A stretch of DNA of 64,000 bases from Bordetella sp. 02P26C-1 (lineage in GTDB: Bacteria; Pseudomonadota; Gammaproteobacteria; Burkholderiales; Burkholderiaceae_B). The notes beneath the pieces were generated by a model. It saw only the letters and a list, made by a program, of their open reading frames with translations. It had not been told where the DNA came from and made no database searches. This document shows positions 56,054 to 63,377 of this stretch, one piece after another. The stretch is taken from contig NZ_WSJB01000005.1 in the NCBI RefSeq assembly GCF_009763255.1, forward strand, positions 62,001 to 126,000. The letters are read 5' to 3'. How positions within the stretch are numbered: position 1 is the first letter of the stretch; each line of letters begins with the position of its first letter. The translations under genes were made by a program, and so were the position numbers.

Positions 56054-56725
56054 TCAAGGCTCCATCTGCGCGGCGTTATACACGTGACGAGCGGCCAGCA
56101 AACTCGCGAGTTCCGCATCACCCTTGATGACCGCGCGCAGAATCGCGGCGTGCTCTTCCCAGTTCTGCTGCGCGCGCGCCGCACTGAACGGTGCGAACAG
56201 CACGGCAGTACGGTCGCGTAGCGACAGCATGACTTCCTGCAGCACGGAATTGGCGGCGACGCGGCCTAGCCCTTCGTGAAAGCGGCGGTTCAGCTGCGAG
56301 AGTGTCTCGATATCGGCATGGGCGGCCAAGCGCGTGCCCTCGGCAAGCAGCTTTTCCAGATCCGCGATCTGCGCAGGGTCGTGACGCTGCGCGGCGAGCT
56401 TTGCATTCAGCGCCTCGAGCGTTGCGCGCACCTCGACCAGCTCACGCAGTTGCCCGCGCTCGAACTGCGTCACCGAGGCGCCACGGCGCGGCTCGATGGT
56501 GACCAATCCGCAAGCCGCCAGTTGACGCAGCGCCTCTCGCACCGGCATACGCGACACCGAGAACTCTTCCGAGAGTCGGCCCTCGACCAGACGTTCGCCG
56601 GGCGCGATCGCGCCGCTCAGAATCTTTTCTCGTAGCGCGTCCACGACCAATTGCGTCAACGGCGAATGAGTCAGCCCAATTCGATTGTCTCCGCCAACAG
56701 GCGTCGTGCTTTGCATGGTGTCCAT
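56054..56725 (-). CDS. GntR-family (FCD) transcriptional regulator
   Basis: 223 residues. N-terminal winged helix with LREKILSGAIAPGERLVEGRLSEEF and the recognition helix VSRMPVREALRQL (57-69). C-terminal FCD ligand domain with NRRFHEGLG, EEHAAIL and ARHVYNA supplying likely metal-binding histidines. FCD regulators usually repress catabolic operons and respond to carboxylates. It is convergent with the ferredoxin operon, and a GTATAC dyad 73 bases upstream suggests autoregulation. Confidence 0.9.
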   Translation of the reverse strand: MDTMQSTTPVGGDNRIGLTHSPLTQLVVDALREKILSGAIAPGERLVEGRLSEEFSVSRMPVREALRQLAACGLVTIEPRRGASVTQFERGQLRELVEVRATLEALNAKLAAQRHDPAQIADLEKLLAEGTRLAAHADIETLSQLNRRFHEGLGRVAANSVLQEVMLSLRDRTAVLFAPFSAARAQQNWEEHAAILRAVIKGDAELASLLAARHVYNAAQMEP

Positions 56726-56793
56726 CTTTTAATCCGCTCTGGCTTCCGACGCATGGAGCCAAGAATCCGCGCCGGCTGCACTACTCAATGGGC

Positions 56794-56807
56794 TAATGTA
56801 TACGGAT
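56794..56807. promoter_or_regulatory. GTATAC dyad upstream of gntR
   Basis: AATGTATACGGATA, with GTATAC at 56798-56803, in the gap between the small gene at 56852 and gntR. Candidate autoregulatory site; weaker flank symmetry than the 57.4-kb box. Confidence 0.4.
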
Positions 56808-56851
56808 ATGGATTCATGTGTCGAGCCGATACGACCCAACGGCGGCGTGAT

Positions 56852-57145
56852 CTAGCGCGTCGCGGCGTTACGTTCGCGGCGGATCTCCGCGAAAGAACGC
56901 AGATCTTGCATGGCGGGCGCCCAAAGGCGCTCTGGCGACAGGGAGCGCAGACGGGCTTCTTGCCAACCAACAAATGCGCGCTCGAGTCGAGCAATCAGGC
57001 CGGGGCGGCGCGCCTGACGCAGCGTATTCCATCCCTCGGTCAGCCGACGGGGATCGCGGTTCGGGTTCATAAATTCAAATACGGAATCGGTCATAGCAGG
57101 AAGTAGAGTCATTGCCAGCCCGACACGTGTCAGGCGGCTAATCAT
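56852..57145 (-). CDS. Hypothetical 97-residue basic protein
   Basis: MISRLTRVGLAM start at 57145 with AGGG just upstream and a perfect TATAAT (57162-57157 on the minus strand), leaving a very short leader. It is rich in Arg, Trp and Leu (RRLTEGWNTLRQARRPGLIARLERAF), probably helical, with no signal peptide or membrane segment. Internal starts at MTLLPAM or MTDSVFEF are possible. I do not recognise it. GGATAC-C-GTATCC (57174-57186), a perfect dyad, lies directly upstream. Confidence 0.45.
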   Translation of the reverse strand: MISRLTRVGLAMTLLPAMTDSVFEFMNPNRDPRRLTEGWNTLRQARRPGLIARLERAFVGWQEARLRSLSPERLWAPAMQDLRSFAEIRRERNAATR

Positions 57146-57283
57146 GGAATACCCTAATTATAAGGGTTTATCCGGATACCGTATCCCTTCATTGGGACAT
57201 ACGGCCCCGAAACGATGCATTTTCGCCGCAAAAGCACGGAAATCTGCACCGTCATCGCACTTCACTGCACCCGAATCCGCCAA

Positions 57284-57297
57284 TTTGTATACCGATT
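57284..57297. promoter_or_regulatory. Distal GTATAC dyad upstream of the permease gene
   Basis: ATTTGTATACCGAT with GTATAC at 57288-57293, 105 bp from the proximal box at 57393. It may allow looping between two bound dimers. Confidence 0.35.
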
Positions 57298-57381
57298 GTT
57301 AATTTTTCGGCCACACGCCCTTCCCCCATCTCGGGATCCGACGGCCTTTTGCGGGTAAATACCAGGGGATTTTGCCTACCA

Positions 57382-57402
57382 GAATGTATATTGTATACAA
57401 AT
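57382..57402. promoter_or_regulatory. Proximal GntR-type operator at the permease promoter
   Basis: GAATGTATATTGTATACAAAT: the core TTGTATACAA is a perfect 10-bp palindrome (57391-57400) matching the FCD-GntR consensus, preceded by a half-site-like TGTATA. It lies ~33 bp before the permease start, where a repressor would block the promoter. Confidence 0.55.
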
Positions 57403-57432
57403 AGTCTACTTATCATCCGGGGAGCAGCTGTC

Positions 57433-58980
57433 ATGGATACAACGATCGCCATAGGACCGGCGAATTGGGCCTACTTGGCCGGCGTGGTGGTGATCATCAT
57501 CACAATGATTTATCGAGCCAACGTGGTGGTCCCTTCGATCATCGCGACTGCCGTCGTCGCGTTCGCGTGGTCAGGCAGCTTGATTGCCGGCATCGGCAGT
57601 ATTTTCAGCGCCAGCATGACGGCGGCCAGAGAGCTGTTCAATATCTTTCTGATCATTGCGCTGATGACCGCGCTATTGAATTCGCTCAAGCACATCGGCT
57701 CGGACGTACGTATGGTGCGGCCGTTTCGGGCGGTGATGACCAACGGGCACATCTCGTTCTTTATCCTGGCCTTGGTCACCTATTTGATCTCCTTGTTCTT
57801 CTGGCCCACGCCCGCCGTCCCGCTGGTGGCCGCCGTACTGCTGCCGGCAGCCATCGCCGCCGGTCTGCCGCCCCTGGCCGGGGCCATGGCGATCGCCATC
57901 GCGGGCCAAGGCATGGCGCTGTCTTCGGACTATGTGATCGGTGTTGCCCCGGGGATCAGCGCCAAGGCGGCCGGCGGTCTGAGCGCCGCCCTGGTAGGCG
58001 ACCGAGCCCTGGTGCTATCTCTCGTCGTGGGTGCCGTCGCGCTCGCGCTGTCTTATTGGAAGATCCGTCGCTTTATCCAGCCTGGCAGTGACGCGCTGCT
58101 GGAACGCTGGGAGCTCACGCCCAACGGCTTGAACCAGGGGCCGCTGCCCGGTGCCGGACCATTCGACAAAGCGGAAATCGCACGCGGTACCGCACACGAA
58201 CATGAACTCGCAACCGATGAAGAGATTGAAGCCGAGTTGCGACGCGACGCGCATACGCGCGCATCACGCCTGTTCGCGATCGTCACGCCGCTGACGTTTC
58301 TGCTGATCGTGCTGGTGATGATCGCGCCTAAATTGATCGACGGCGCACCAGAACTCAAAGGTGGCGAAGCCGCGATGCTCATTGGCGGCGCTGCGGCCCT
58401 GCTCATGATCTGGGCCACCATGGCGGCCGAAGGATTCCGCAAAACGCTGGACTTGGCGGCGGACCATCTCACCGATGGATTCGTGTTTGCCTTCAAGGCA
58501 ATGGGATCGGTATTGCCCATCGCGGGTTTTTTCTTTATCGGATCCGATGGCACGGCGGGCAGTATCCTGGGCATCCCGCCGGGAGAACCCGTGCCGAACC
58601 TGCTGTTCGAGCTCGTACAGGCCGGCCAGCAATGGATACCGGATAGCCAGCTGCTCGTCGCGCTGGGCGTACTGTTAATGGGCATGATCACCGGCATCGA
58701 CGGATCGGGATTTTCGGGTCTGCCATTGACGGGCACGGTAGCCGGCGCTTTGGGTCCGGCAGCGGGCATCGACCCTGCGGCGCTGGCCGCGCTCGGGCAG
58801 ATGGGCGCGGTGTGGACGGGCGGCGGCACGCTGATCGCATGGTCGTCGCTGATCGCGGTGGCGGGCTTTGCGAGAGTACCCGTGCTGGAAGTCGCGCGAG
58901 CACTGCTGATTCCGGTGGTCTGTGGGCTGCTGCTAGCGGCGGTGGTGACAGTCACGCTCTGGGGCAGCCCCGTAGCATAA
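57433..58980 (+). CDS. Multi-pass inner-membrane permease, ion-transporter superfamily-like
   Basis: 515 residues from ATG 57433 with GGGGAG upstream; an upstream in-frame ATG (57349) lies in the operator region and is rejected. About 12-13 membrane segments in two halves, split by an acidic cytoplasmic loop (~225-275, HEHELATDEEIEAEL). Re-entrant-type motifs are FWPTPAVPLVAAVLLPAA and GIDGSGFSGLPLTGTVAGALG, as in GntP/DcuC/ArsB-like carriers. The exact family is not recognised. Likely imports the substrate of the GntR-controlled operons, judging from its operator. Confidence 0.72.
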   Translation: MDTTIAIGPANWAYLAGVVVIIITMIYRANVVVPSIIATAVVAFAWSGSLIAGIGSIFSASMTAARELFNIFLIIALMTALLNSLKHIGSDVRMVRPFRAVMTNGHISFFILALVTYLISLFFWPTPAVPLVAAVLLPAAIAAGLPPLAGAMAIAIAGQGMALSSDYVIGVAPGISAKAAGGLSAALVGDRALVLSLVVGAVALALSYWKIRRFIQPGSDALLERWELTPNGLNQGPLPGAGPFDKAEIARGTAHEHELATDEEIEAELRRDAHTRASRLFAIVTPLTFLLIVLVMIAPKLIDGAPELKGGEAAMLIGGAAALLMIWATMAAEGFRKTLDLAADHLTDGFVFAFKAMGSVLPIAGFFFIGSDGTAGSILGIPPGEPVPNLLFELVQAGQQWIPDSQLLVALGVLLMGMITGIDGSGFSGLPLTGTVAGALGPAAGIDPAALAALGQMGAVWTGGGTLIAWSSLIAVAGFARVPVLEVARALLIPVVCGLLLAAVVTVTLWGSPVA

Positions 58981-59061
58981 GAACACGCGCAAACGCCGAC
59001 GGCCCATTGCTACGCAGAGCATGTCTCGTAAGCCTGGGCCGATGGCAATACAAAATGGGAT

Positions 59062-59135
59062 TGGAGCGGGTGATGGGAATCGAACCCACGCTTGAGGCTT
59101 GGGAAGCCGCCGTTCTACCATTGAACTACACCCGC
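59062..59135 (-). tRNA. tRNA-Gly (anticodon CCC)
   Basis: 74 nt including an encoded CCA. Acceptor arms GCGGGTG/CACCCGC, D-arm GTTC-AATGGTA-GAAC, anticodon loop TTCCCAA (CCC), T-arm GTGGG-TTCGATT-CCCAT. The sequence is very close to bacterial glyU. The anticodon stem GCGGC/GCCTC contains one C-U mismatch at positions 28-42. Confidence 0.95.
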
Positions 59136-59145
59136 TCGGGTGTCG

Positions 59146-59167
59146 TGCCGCACCCGTGGGTGCGGCA
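59146..59167 (-). other. Perfect 10-bp hairpin upstream of tRNA-Gly
   Basis: TGCCGCACCC-GT-GGGTGCGGCA lies between the Bug-receptor stop (59217) and the tRNA 5' end (59135). It is either the receptor-gene terminator (no T-run) or, since TATAAT lies further upstream, a structure in the tRNA leader. Confidence 0.45.
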
Positions 59168-59177
59168 GAGGGTGTGA

Positions 59178-59183
59178 ATTATA
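59178..59183 (-). promoter_or_regulatory. -10 element of the tRNA-Gly promoter
   Basis: The minus strand reads TATAAT, a perfect consensus, 43 bases upstream of the tRNA. The -35 (TTCGCG at 17-bp spacing) is weak. Transcription would start near 59171 and include the hairpin at 59146-59167. Confidence 0.5.
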
Positions 59184-59216
59184 GCTTGGGATTGAACCCT
59201 CGCGAAGCCGGGCGGC

Positions 59217-60203
59217 TTAGTTGGCCTTGATATCGGCCGCTTTCACCACCTTACCCCAACGGTCGTATTCCTCCTGGGTGTACTCGGCCAGCTTGGCCGG
59301 GCCCATGAAGTCGGCTTCCGCGCCCTGCTCTTCGGCTTTCTTGCGGAACGCATCGGTTTTCATGATGCCTTCGATGGTGCCGGCCAGTTTGTCGACGATG
59401 GCTTTTGGCGTGTCCTTCGGCGCGTACATCGCGAACCATGAGGAAACCAGCAGATCGGGGTAGCCTGCTTCTGCCACGGTGGGTACGTCGGGCAAGGAGG
59501 CCAAGCGCTTCGGTCCTGTCACGGCGAGGGCGCGCAGTTTGCCCGCCGCGATATGGCCGAGCAAGGGTGGCGGTGTGGTGATCGTCAAATCCACGGCGCC
59601 ACCGAGCAGATCGTTCAAGGCCGGGCCGGTCCCCTTATAGGGGATATGCTCAATCTTGACGTCTGCCATCTGTTTCAAGAGCTCGGTCGCCACATGCTGC
59701 AGCGCGCCGTTGCCAGAGGACGCATAGTTGAGCTTGTCGGGATTGGCGCGCGCGTATTCGATCAACTCTTTGAGCGAATTCACCGGCAGGCTCGGCCGCA
59801 CGACGATGACTTGCGGCGCCGACAAAATATTCGCGATGGGCGCGAAATCCTTGATTGGGTCCCAGTCCGTCGGCTGCACGTGCGGCGAAATCGCGTTATA
59901 GCCGGAGTATTGCAATAGCAAGGTATAGCCGTCAGACGCGGCCTTGGCCACGGCTTGCGATGCAATGCTGCCAGAAGCACCGGGCTTGTTCTCGACCACG
60001 ACGCTTTGCTTGAGCGCTTCGCCCAAAGGCTGAGCAATCAGACGCGCGGCGAGATCGGTGGTGCCGCCGGGCGCGGCCGGCACCAACAGGGTAATCGGAC
60101 GATCGGGATAGTCCGCCGATGCCACGGCGGGACTGAACGCGATGGCCGTCAGCGCAGCGGCGACGCCGGCGCGCAGCGGTTTGAAGATAAAGGACACCGT
60201 CAT
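59217..60203 (-). CDS. Bug/TctC periplasmic binding protein
   Basis: 328 residues. A signal peptide (~1-30, AVASA) precedes DYPDRPITLLVPAAPGGTTDLAARLIA, the Bug hallmark. IEHIPYKGTGPALNDLLGGAVDL and LPDVPTVAEAGYPDL follow. An orphan receptor without tctA/tctB nearby. Same strand and 111 bp after the HMG-CoA-lyase-like gene, suggesting it captures the acid degraded by that pair. Confidence 0.92.
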   Translation of the reverse strand: MTVSFIFKPLRAGVAAALTAIAFSPAVASADYPDRPITLLVPAAPGGTTDLAARLIAQPLGEALKQSVVVENKPGASGSIASQAVAKAASDGYTLLLQYSGYNAISPHVQPTDWDPIKDFAPIANILSAPQVIVVRPSLPVNSLKELIEYARANPDKLNYASSGNGALQHVATELLKQMADVKIEHIPYKGTGPALNDLLGGAVDLTITTPPPLLGHIAAGKLRALAVTGPKRLASLPDVPTVAEAGYPDLLVSSWFAMYAPKDTPKAIVDKLAGTIEGIMKTDAFRKKAEEQGAEADFMGPAKLAEYTQEEYDRWGKVVKAADIKAN

Positions 60204-60314
60204 GGTTGTCTCCTGATAAGTGTTATGGATACTGCCCGCGTCTATGTCGCGGTGTTAATGGAAGCGATACACACGCTTGATCGCCCCCGGTACAACAATT
60301 GATTGGCGTGCTCG

Positions 60315-61262
60315 TTATGCGCCGAATTTCTCCGCAAGCCAGGCCGGAGGTTGATGCGTGGCGAGGCGATGGCCGGCGGCCAGCAACGGCGTAGAGAACT
60401 CCCGCTGCACCAACTGCGGCAATCCGCGCACCACATTCATTAAGGGGTCCAGCGTCACGCCGGTGGTCACGCCCATGCACTCGAACATATGCACCAGTTC
60501 TTCGGTATTGACGTTGCCGCTCGCACCCGGCGCGAAGGGACACCCTCCTAGTCCACCGACTGCCGCATCGAAGCGAATCACCCCTGTCTGCCACGCGGCG
60601 ATCGCATTGGCCAATGCCATGCCGCGCGTGTTGTGGAGATGGATCGTGATAGGCAACCCCGGAAATTCGCGCAGTGTTCTCTCGCACAACGCCGCCACCT
60701 GCGTGGGATAGGCCATGCCCGTCGTATCGCACAACGTGATGCCGGCAGCGCCTGCGTTCACGAGCTCGTGCGCCAGACGCAGCACCTCTTCGGCCGACAC
60801 ATCGCCATCAAACGGGCAACCGAACGCCGTTGACAGCGACACATTGCACGGCGTGGACGTGCCCTGCGCTGCACGCAGGATGTTGGTTAGCTCCTCCAAC
60901 GACTGCGCGCGGGTCATGCGCAGATTGGCGCGGTTATGCGTCTCGCTGCTGGACATCACGAGATTGATCTCCTGCGTCCCGGCCTCGACGGCGCGCTCCA
61001 GACCGCGCACGTTGGGCACGAGCGCGGTGTAGATGACGTCGGGACGGCGACGGATGCCGCGCATCACCTCTTGCGCATCGGCTAGCGCCGGAATCGCGCG
61101 AGGCGAGGTAAAGCTCGTGACTTCAATGCGAGCGAAACCGCAATCGGACAGCGCATCGACCAGCGCTATCTTTTCCTCTGTCGGGACGAAGGCCTTTTCG
61201 ATCTGCAGCCCATCGCGGGGACCGACCTCATTGATTTCGATACGGGATGCACCGGTGTTCAT
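60315..61262 (-). CDS. HMG-CoA lyase-like enzyme
   Basis: 315 residues, TIM barrel of the DRE-TIM family. EVGPRDGLQ (12-20) carries the catalytic Arg-Asp. ITLCDTTGMAYP and metal-binding HLHNTRGMALAN follow, and GLGGCPFAPGASGNVNTE holds the loop cysteine. It cleaves 3-hydroxy-3-methylglutaryl-CoA or a related branched acyl-CoA to a keto acid or acetoacetate plus acetyl-CoA. It overlaps the CoA-transferase gene by 4 bases, so the pair likely activates and then cleaves the same acid. Confidence 0.9.
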   Translation of the reverse strand: MNTGASRIEINEVGPRDGLQIEKAFVPTEEKIALVDALSDCGFARIEVTSFTSPRAIPALADAQEVMRGIRRRPDVIYTALVPNVRGLERAVEAGTQEINLVMSSSETHNRANLRMTRAQSLEELTNILRAAQGTSTPCNVSLSTAFGCPFDGDVSAEEVLRLAHELVNAGAAGITLCDTTGMAYPTQVAALCERTLREFPGLPITIHLHNTRGMALANAIAAWQTGVIRFDAAVGGLGGCPFAPGASGNVNTEELVHMFECMGVTTGVTLDPLMNVVRGLPQLVQREFSTPLLAAGHRLATHQPPAWLAEKFGA

Positions 61263-62452
61263 GCAATCACTCCACGTGCGCGCAATATGGCGCGTTGTTC
61301 TTCGGTCAGGCCTGCCTCCGCGAGCACGGCGTCGGTGTGCTCGCCGAGCGTCGGGGCCCGATCATGAATCTCTCCGGGGTTGTCGGACAGGACCGGGAAT
61401 ACCGCGGGCATTTCGACTCGTATGCCACTGGCGGCCTGCACCTGCGCGATCGCGTTGCGGGCACGGTAATGCGGATCGCGCGCGATATCCGCCACGTTAT
61501 AAATGCGGCCGCAGGGCACATCGGCTTCACGCATGGCCGCCAGCACTTCGTCGATCTCGCGCTGCATGGTCCATGCGCTGATGGCGTCATCGATCTCCTG
61601 CGCGCGTTTGGCGCGACCGTCGTTGTGCGCGAGCGCCGGATCCTGACCTAGATCGTCGCGGCCGATGCGTGACATCAGTCGCATATAGATGCCGTCGCCG
61701 TTGCCCGCGATCAAGACGTAGCCATCCTTGCATAGATACGCGTTCGATGGGGCGATGCCTGGCAAGGAAGCGCCCGACGGCTGACGGACCGTGCCGAACA
61801 CCGTGTATTCCGGCAAAAGGCTCTCGGTGAGATTGAACAAGCTCTCATAAAGCGCGGCATCGATCACCTGCCCTTCGCCGCCACGGGCATCCCGTTGATA
61901 CAGGGCCAGCATCACCCCCAGCGCGCCATGCAGCCCGGCAATCGTATCGCCCAGAGACAACCCGCCACGCACCGGCGCGCGGCCGGGCTCGCCGTTCAGA
62001 TAACGCAGGCCCGCCATGGCCTCGCCGATCGCGGCGAACCCAGGTTCACGCGCCTTGGGGCCGGTTTGACCGTAGCCGGACACACGCAGCATGATGAGGC
62101 GGGGGTTGAGCTTGTGCAGCTCGTCCCATGACATGCCCCACTTTTCCATGGTACCGGGACGGAAGTTCTCGATCAGCACATCCGCCTCCGCGGCCAGCAT
62201 GCGCACGATGTCCTGGCCCTCTTTTTGGCGCAGGTCTACACAGACGGATTGCTTGTTGCGCGATTGCGCTTCCCACCAGACAGAGGTGCCCTCATGCAGC
62301 AGCCGCCATTTGCGCAGCGGATCCCCTTGTCCGGGCGGCTCGATCTTGATGACCTGCGCGCCAAAGTCCGCCAAGGTTTTCGCCGCGAACGGACCCGCGA
62401 TCAGCTGTCCCAGCTCCAACACGCGAATTCCGGCCAAAATCTGTCCTGCCAT
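61259..62452 (-). CDS. CaiB/BaiF-type (class III) CoA transferase
   Basis: 397 residues. LADFGAQVIKIEPPGQGDPLRKW, RNKQSVCVDLRQKEG, IENFRPGTMEKWG, and nucleophile Asp D169 (LSLGDTIAG), matching formyl-CoA transferase numbering. Transfers CoA from a donor such as succinyl-CoA to a free acid. First gene of a CoA transferase, lyase and receptor unit. Confidence 0.93.
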   Translation of the reverse strand: MAGQILAGIRVLELGQLIAGPFAAKTLADFGAQVIKIEPPGQGDPLRKWRLLHEGTSVWWEAQSRNKQSVCVDLRQKEGQDIVRMLAAEADVLIENFRPGTMEKWGMSWDELHKLNPRLIMLRVSGYGQTGPKAREPGFAAIGEAMAGLRYLNGEPGRAPVRGGLSLGDTIAGLHGALGVMLALYQRDARGGEGQVIDAALYESLFNLTESLLPEYTVFGTVRQPSGASLPGIAPSNAYLCKDGYVLIAGNGDGIYMRLMSRIGRDDLGQDPALAHNDGRAKRAQEIDDAISAWTMQREIDEVLAAMREADVPCGRIYNVADIARDPHYRARNAIAQVQAASGIRVEMPAVFPVLSDNPGEIHDRAPTLGEHTDAVLAEAGLTEEQRAILRARGVIA

Positions 62453-62711
62453 GCCATTCCCTTGAAAGCGGTTTTCCCAGGCCGGCAGTGTGCGCGAAAG
62501 TGGGTGGGCTGGGAATGATTGTTACGCGAAACGGGTTTCTGCAAATGGAAAAGCCCCTGGGTTGGCGGGACACGCACGCGTCACTGCCATGCTGCACCGG
62601 TAGCGCCGCCCCGACCTTGCGCACACCTTTCCCCGCAATGGCCCGCGCACGAGCGAAAAGCGCGGCCGTGATACTTTTCTCTGTCACGCACCACCTTGCC
62701 TGCGACCTCGC

Positions 62712-63374
62712 ATGACCGCTCTCGAACTGCCCGTTTTCTATTCGTTTCGCCGCTGCCCCTACGCCATGCGCGCCCGTCTGGCGCTGGCGGTCAGCGAGCA
62801 ACCCTGCGAACTGCGCGAGGTCGTGTTGCGCGCCAAACCGCCGCAATTGTTGGCCGCCTCGCCCAAAGGCACCGTACCCGTACTCGTGCTGCCCGACGGC
62901 GCGGTCATCGATCAGAGCCTGGATATCATGCGCTGGGCGCTTACCCGGCATGACCCGCAGCATTGGCTGGCCGCCGACCCTGATACCGCTGCCCAATACG
63001 ATGCCCTGATCGAACAATGCGATGGGCCGTTTAAAACCCATCTGGACCGCTACAAGTATCCGGTACGCTACGACAACGTAGACCCCCTCACCCATCGCGC
63101 GGCGGCCGGGGAAATCTTGGGCGCTTGGGATGAACGCCTCAGGCGCACCGATTACCTCTTCGGCCCACACCCCTGCCTGGCGGACATGGCTATTGCCCCG
63201 TTTGTGCGTCAGTTTGCGCAGATAGAACCGCAATGGTTCGATCAACAGCCATGGCCGGGGCTGCAGCGATGGTTAAAGGTTTTCCTGTCTACCGTGCTAT
63301 TTCAGCGCATCATGCACAAATATGCAGCCTGGGAGGCAGGCACGGAAACCGTGACGTTTCCCCCGCAGTGCTGA
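62712..63374 (+). CDS. Glutathione S-transferase-like protein with CPYA motif
   Basis: 220 residues. The glutaredoxin-like thioredoxin domain has C15-P-Y-A (RRCPYAMRARLAL) and the helical C-terminal domain has HPCLADMAIAPFVRQFA. The CPYA active site points to omega/GrxB-like thiol chemistry rather than classical conjugation. Divergent from the CoA transferase; 3 bases from the convergent LysR gene end. Confidence 0.87.
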   Translation: MTALELPVFYSFRRCPYAMRARLALAVSEQPCELREVVLRAKPPQLLAASPKGTVPVLVLPDGAVIDQSLDIMRWALTRHDPQHWLAADPDTAAQYDALIEQCDGPFKTHLDRYKYPVRYDNVDPLTHRAAAGEILGAWDERLRRTDYLFGPHPCLADMAIAPFVRQFAQIEPQWFDQQPWPGLQRWLKVFLSTVLFQRIMHKYAAWEAGTETVTFPPQC

Positions 63375-63377
63375 TCT

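Noticed and set aside
62453-62711. Short plus-strand frame (62488-62715) in the divergent region
   Set aside because: No ribosome site, mixed composition and overlap with the next start. It looks like promoter DNA for the CoA-transferase and glutathione-transferase genes.
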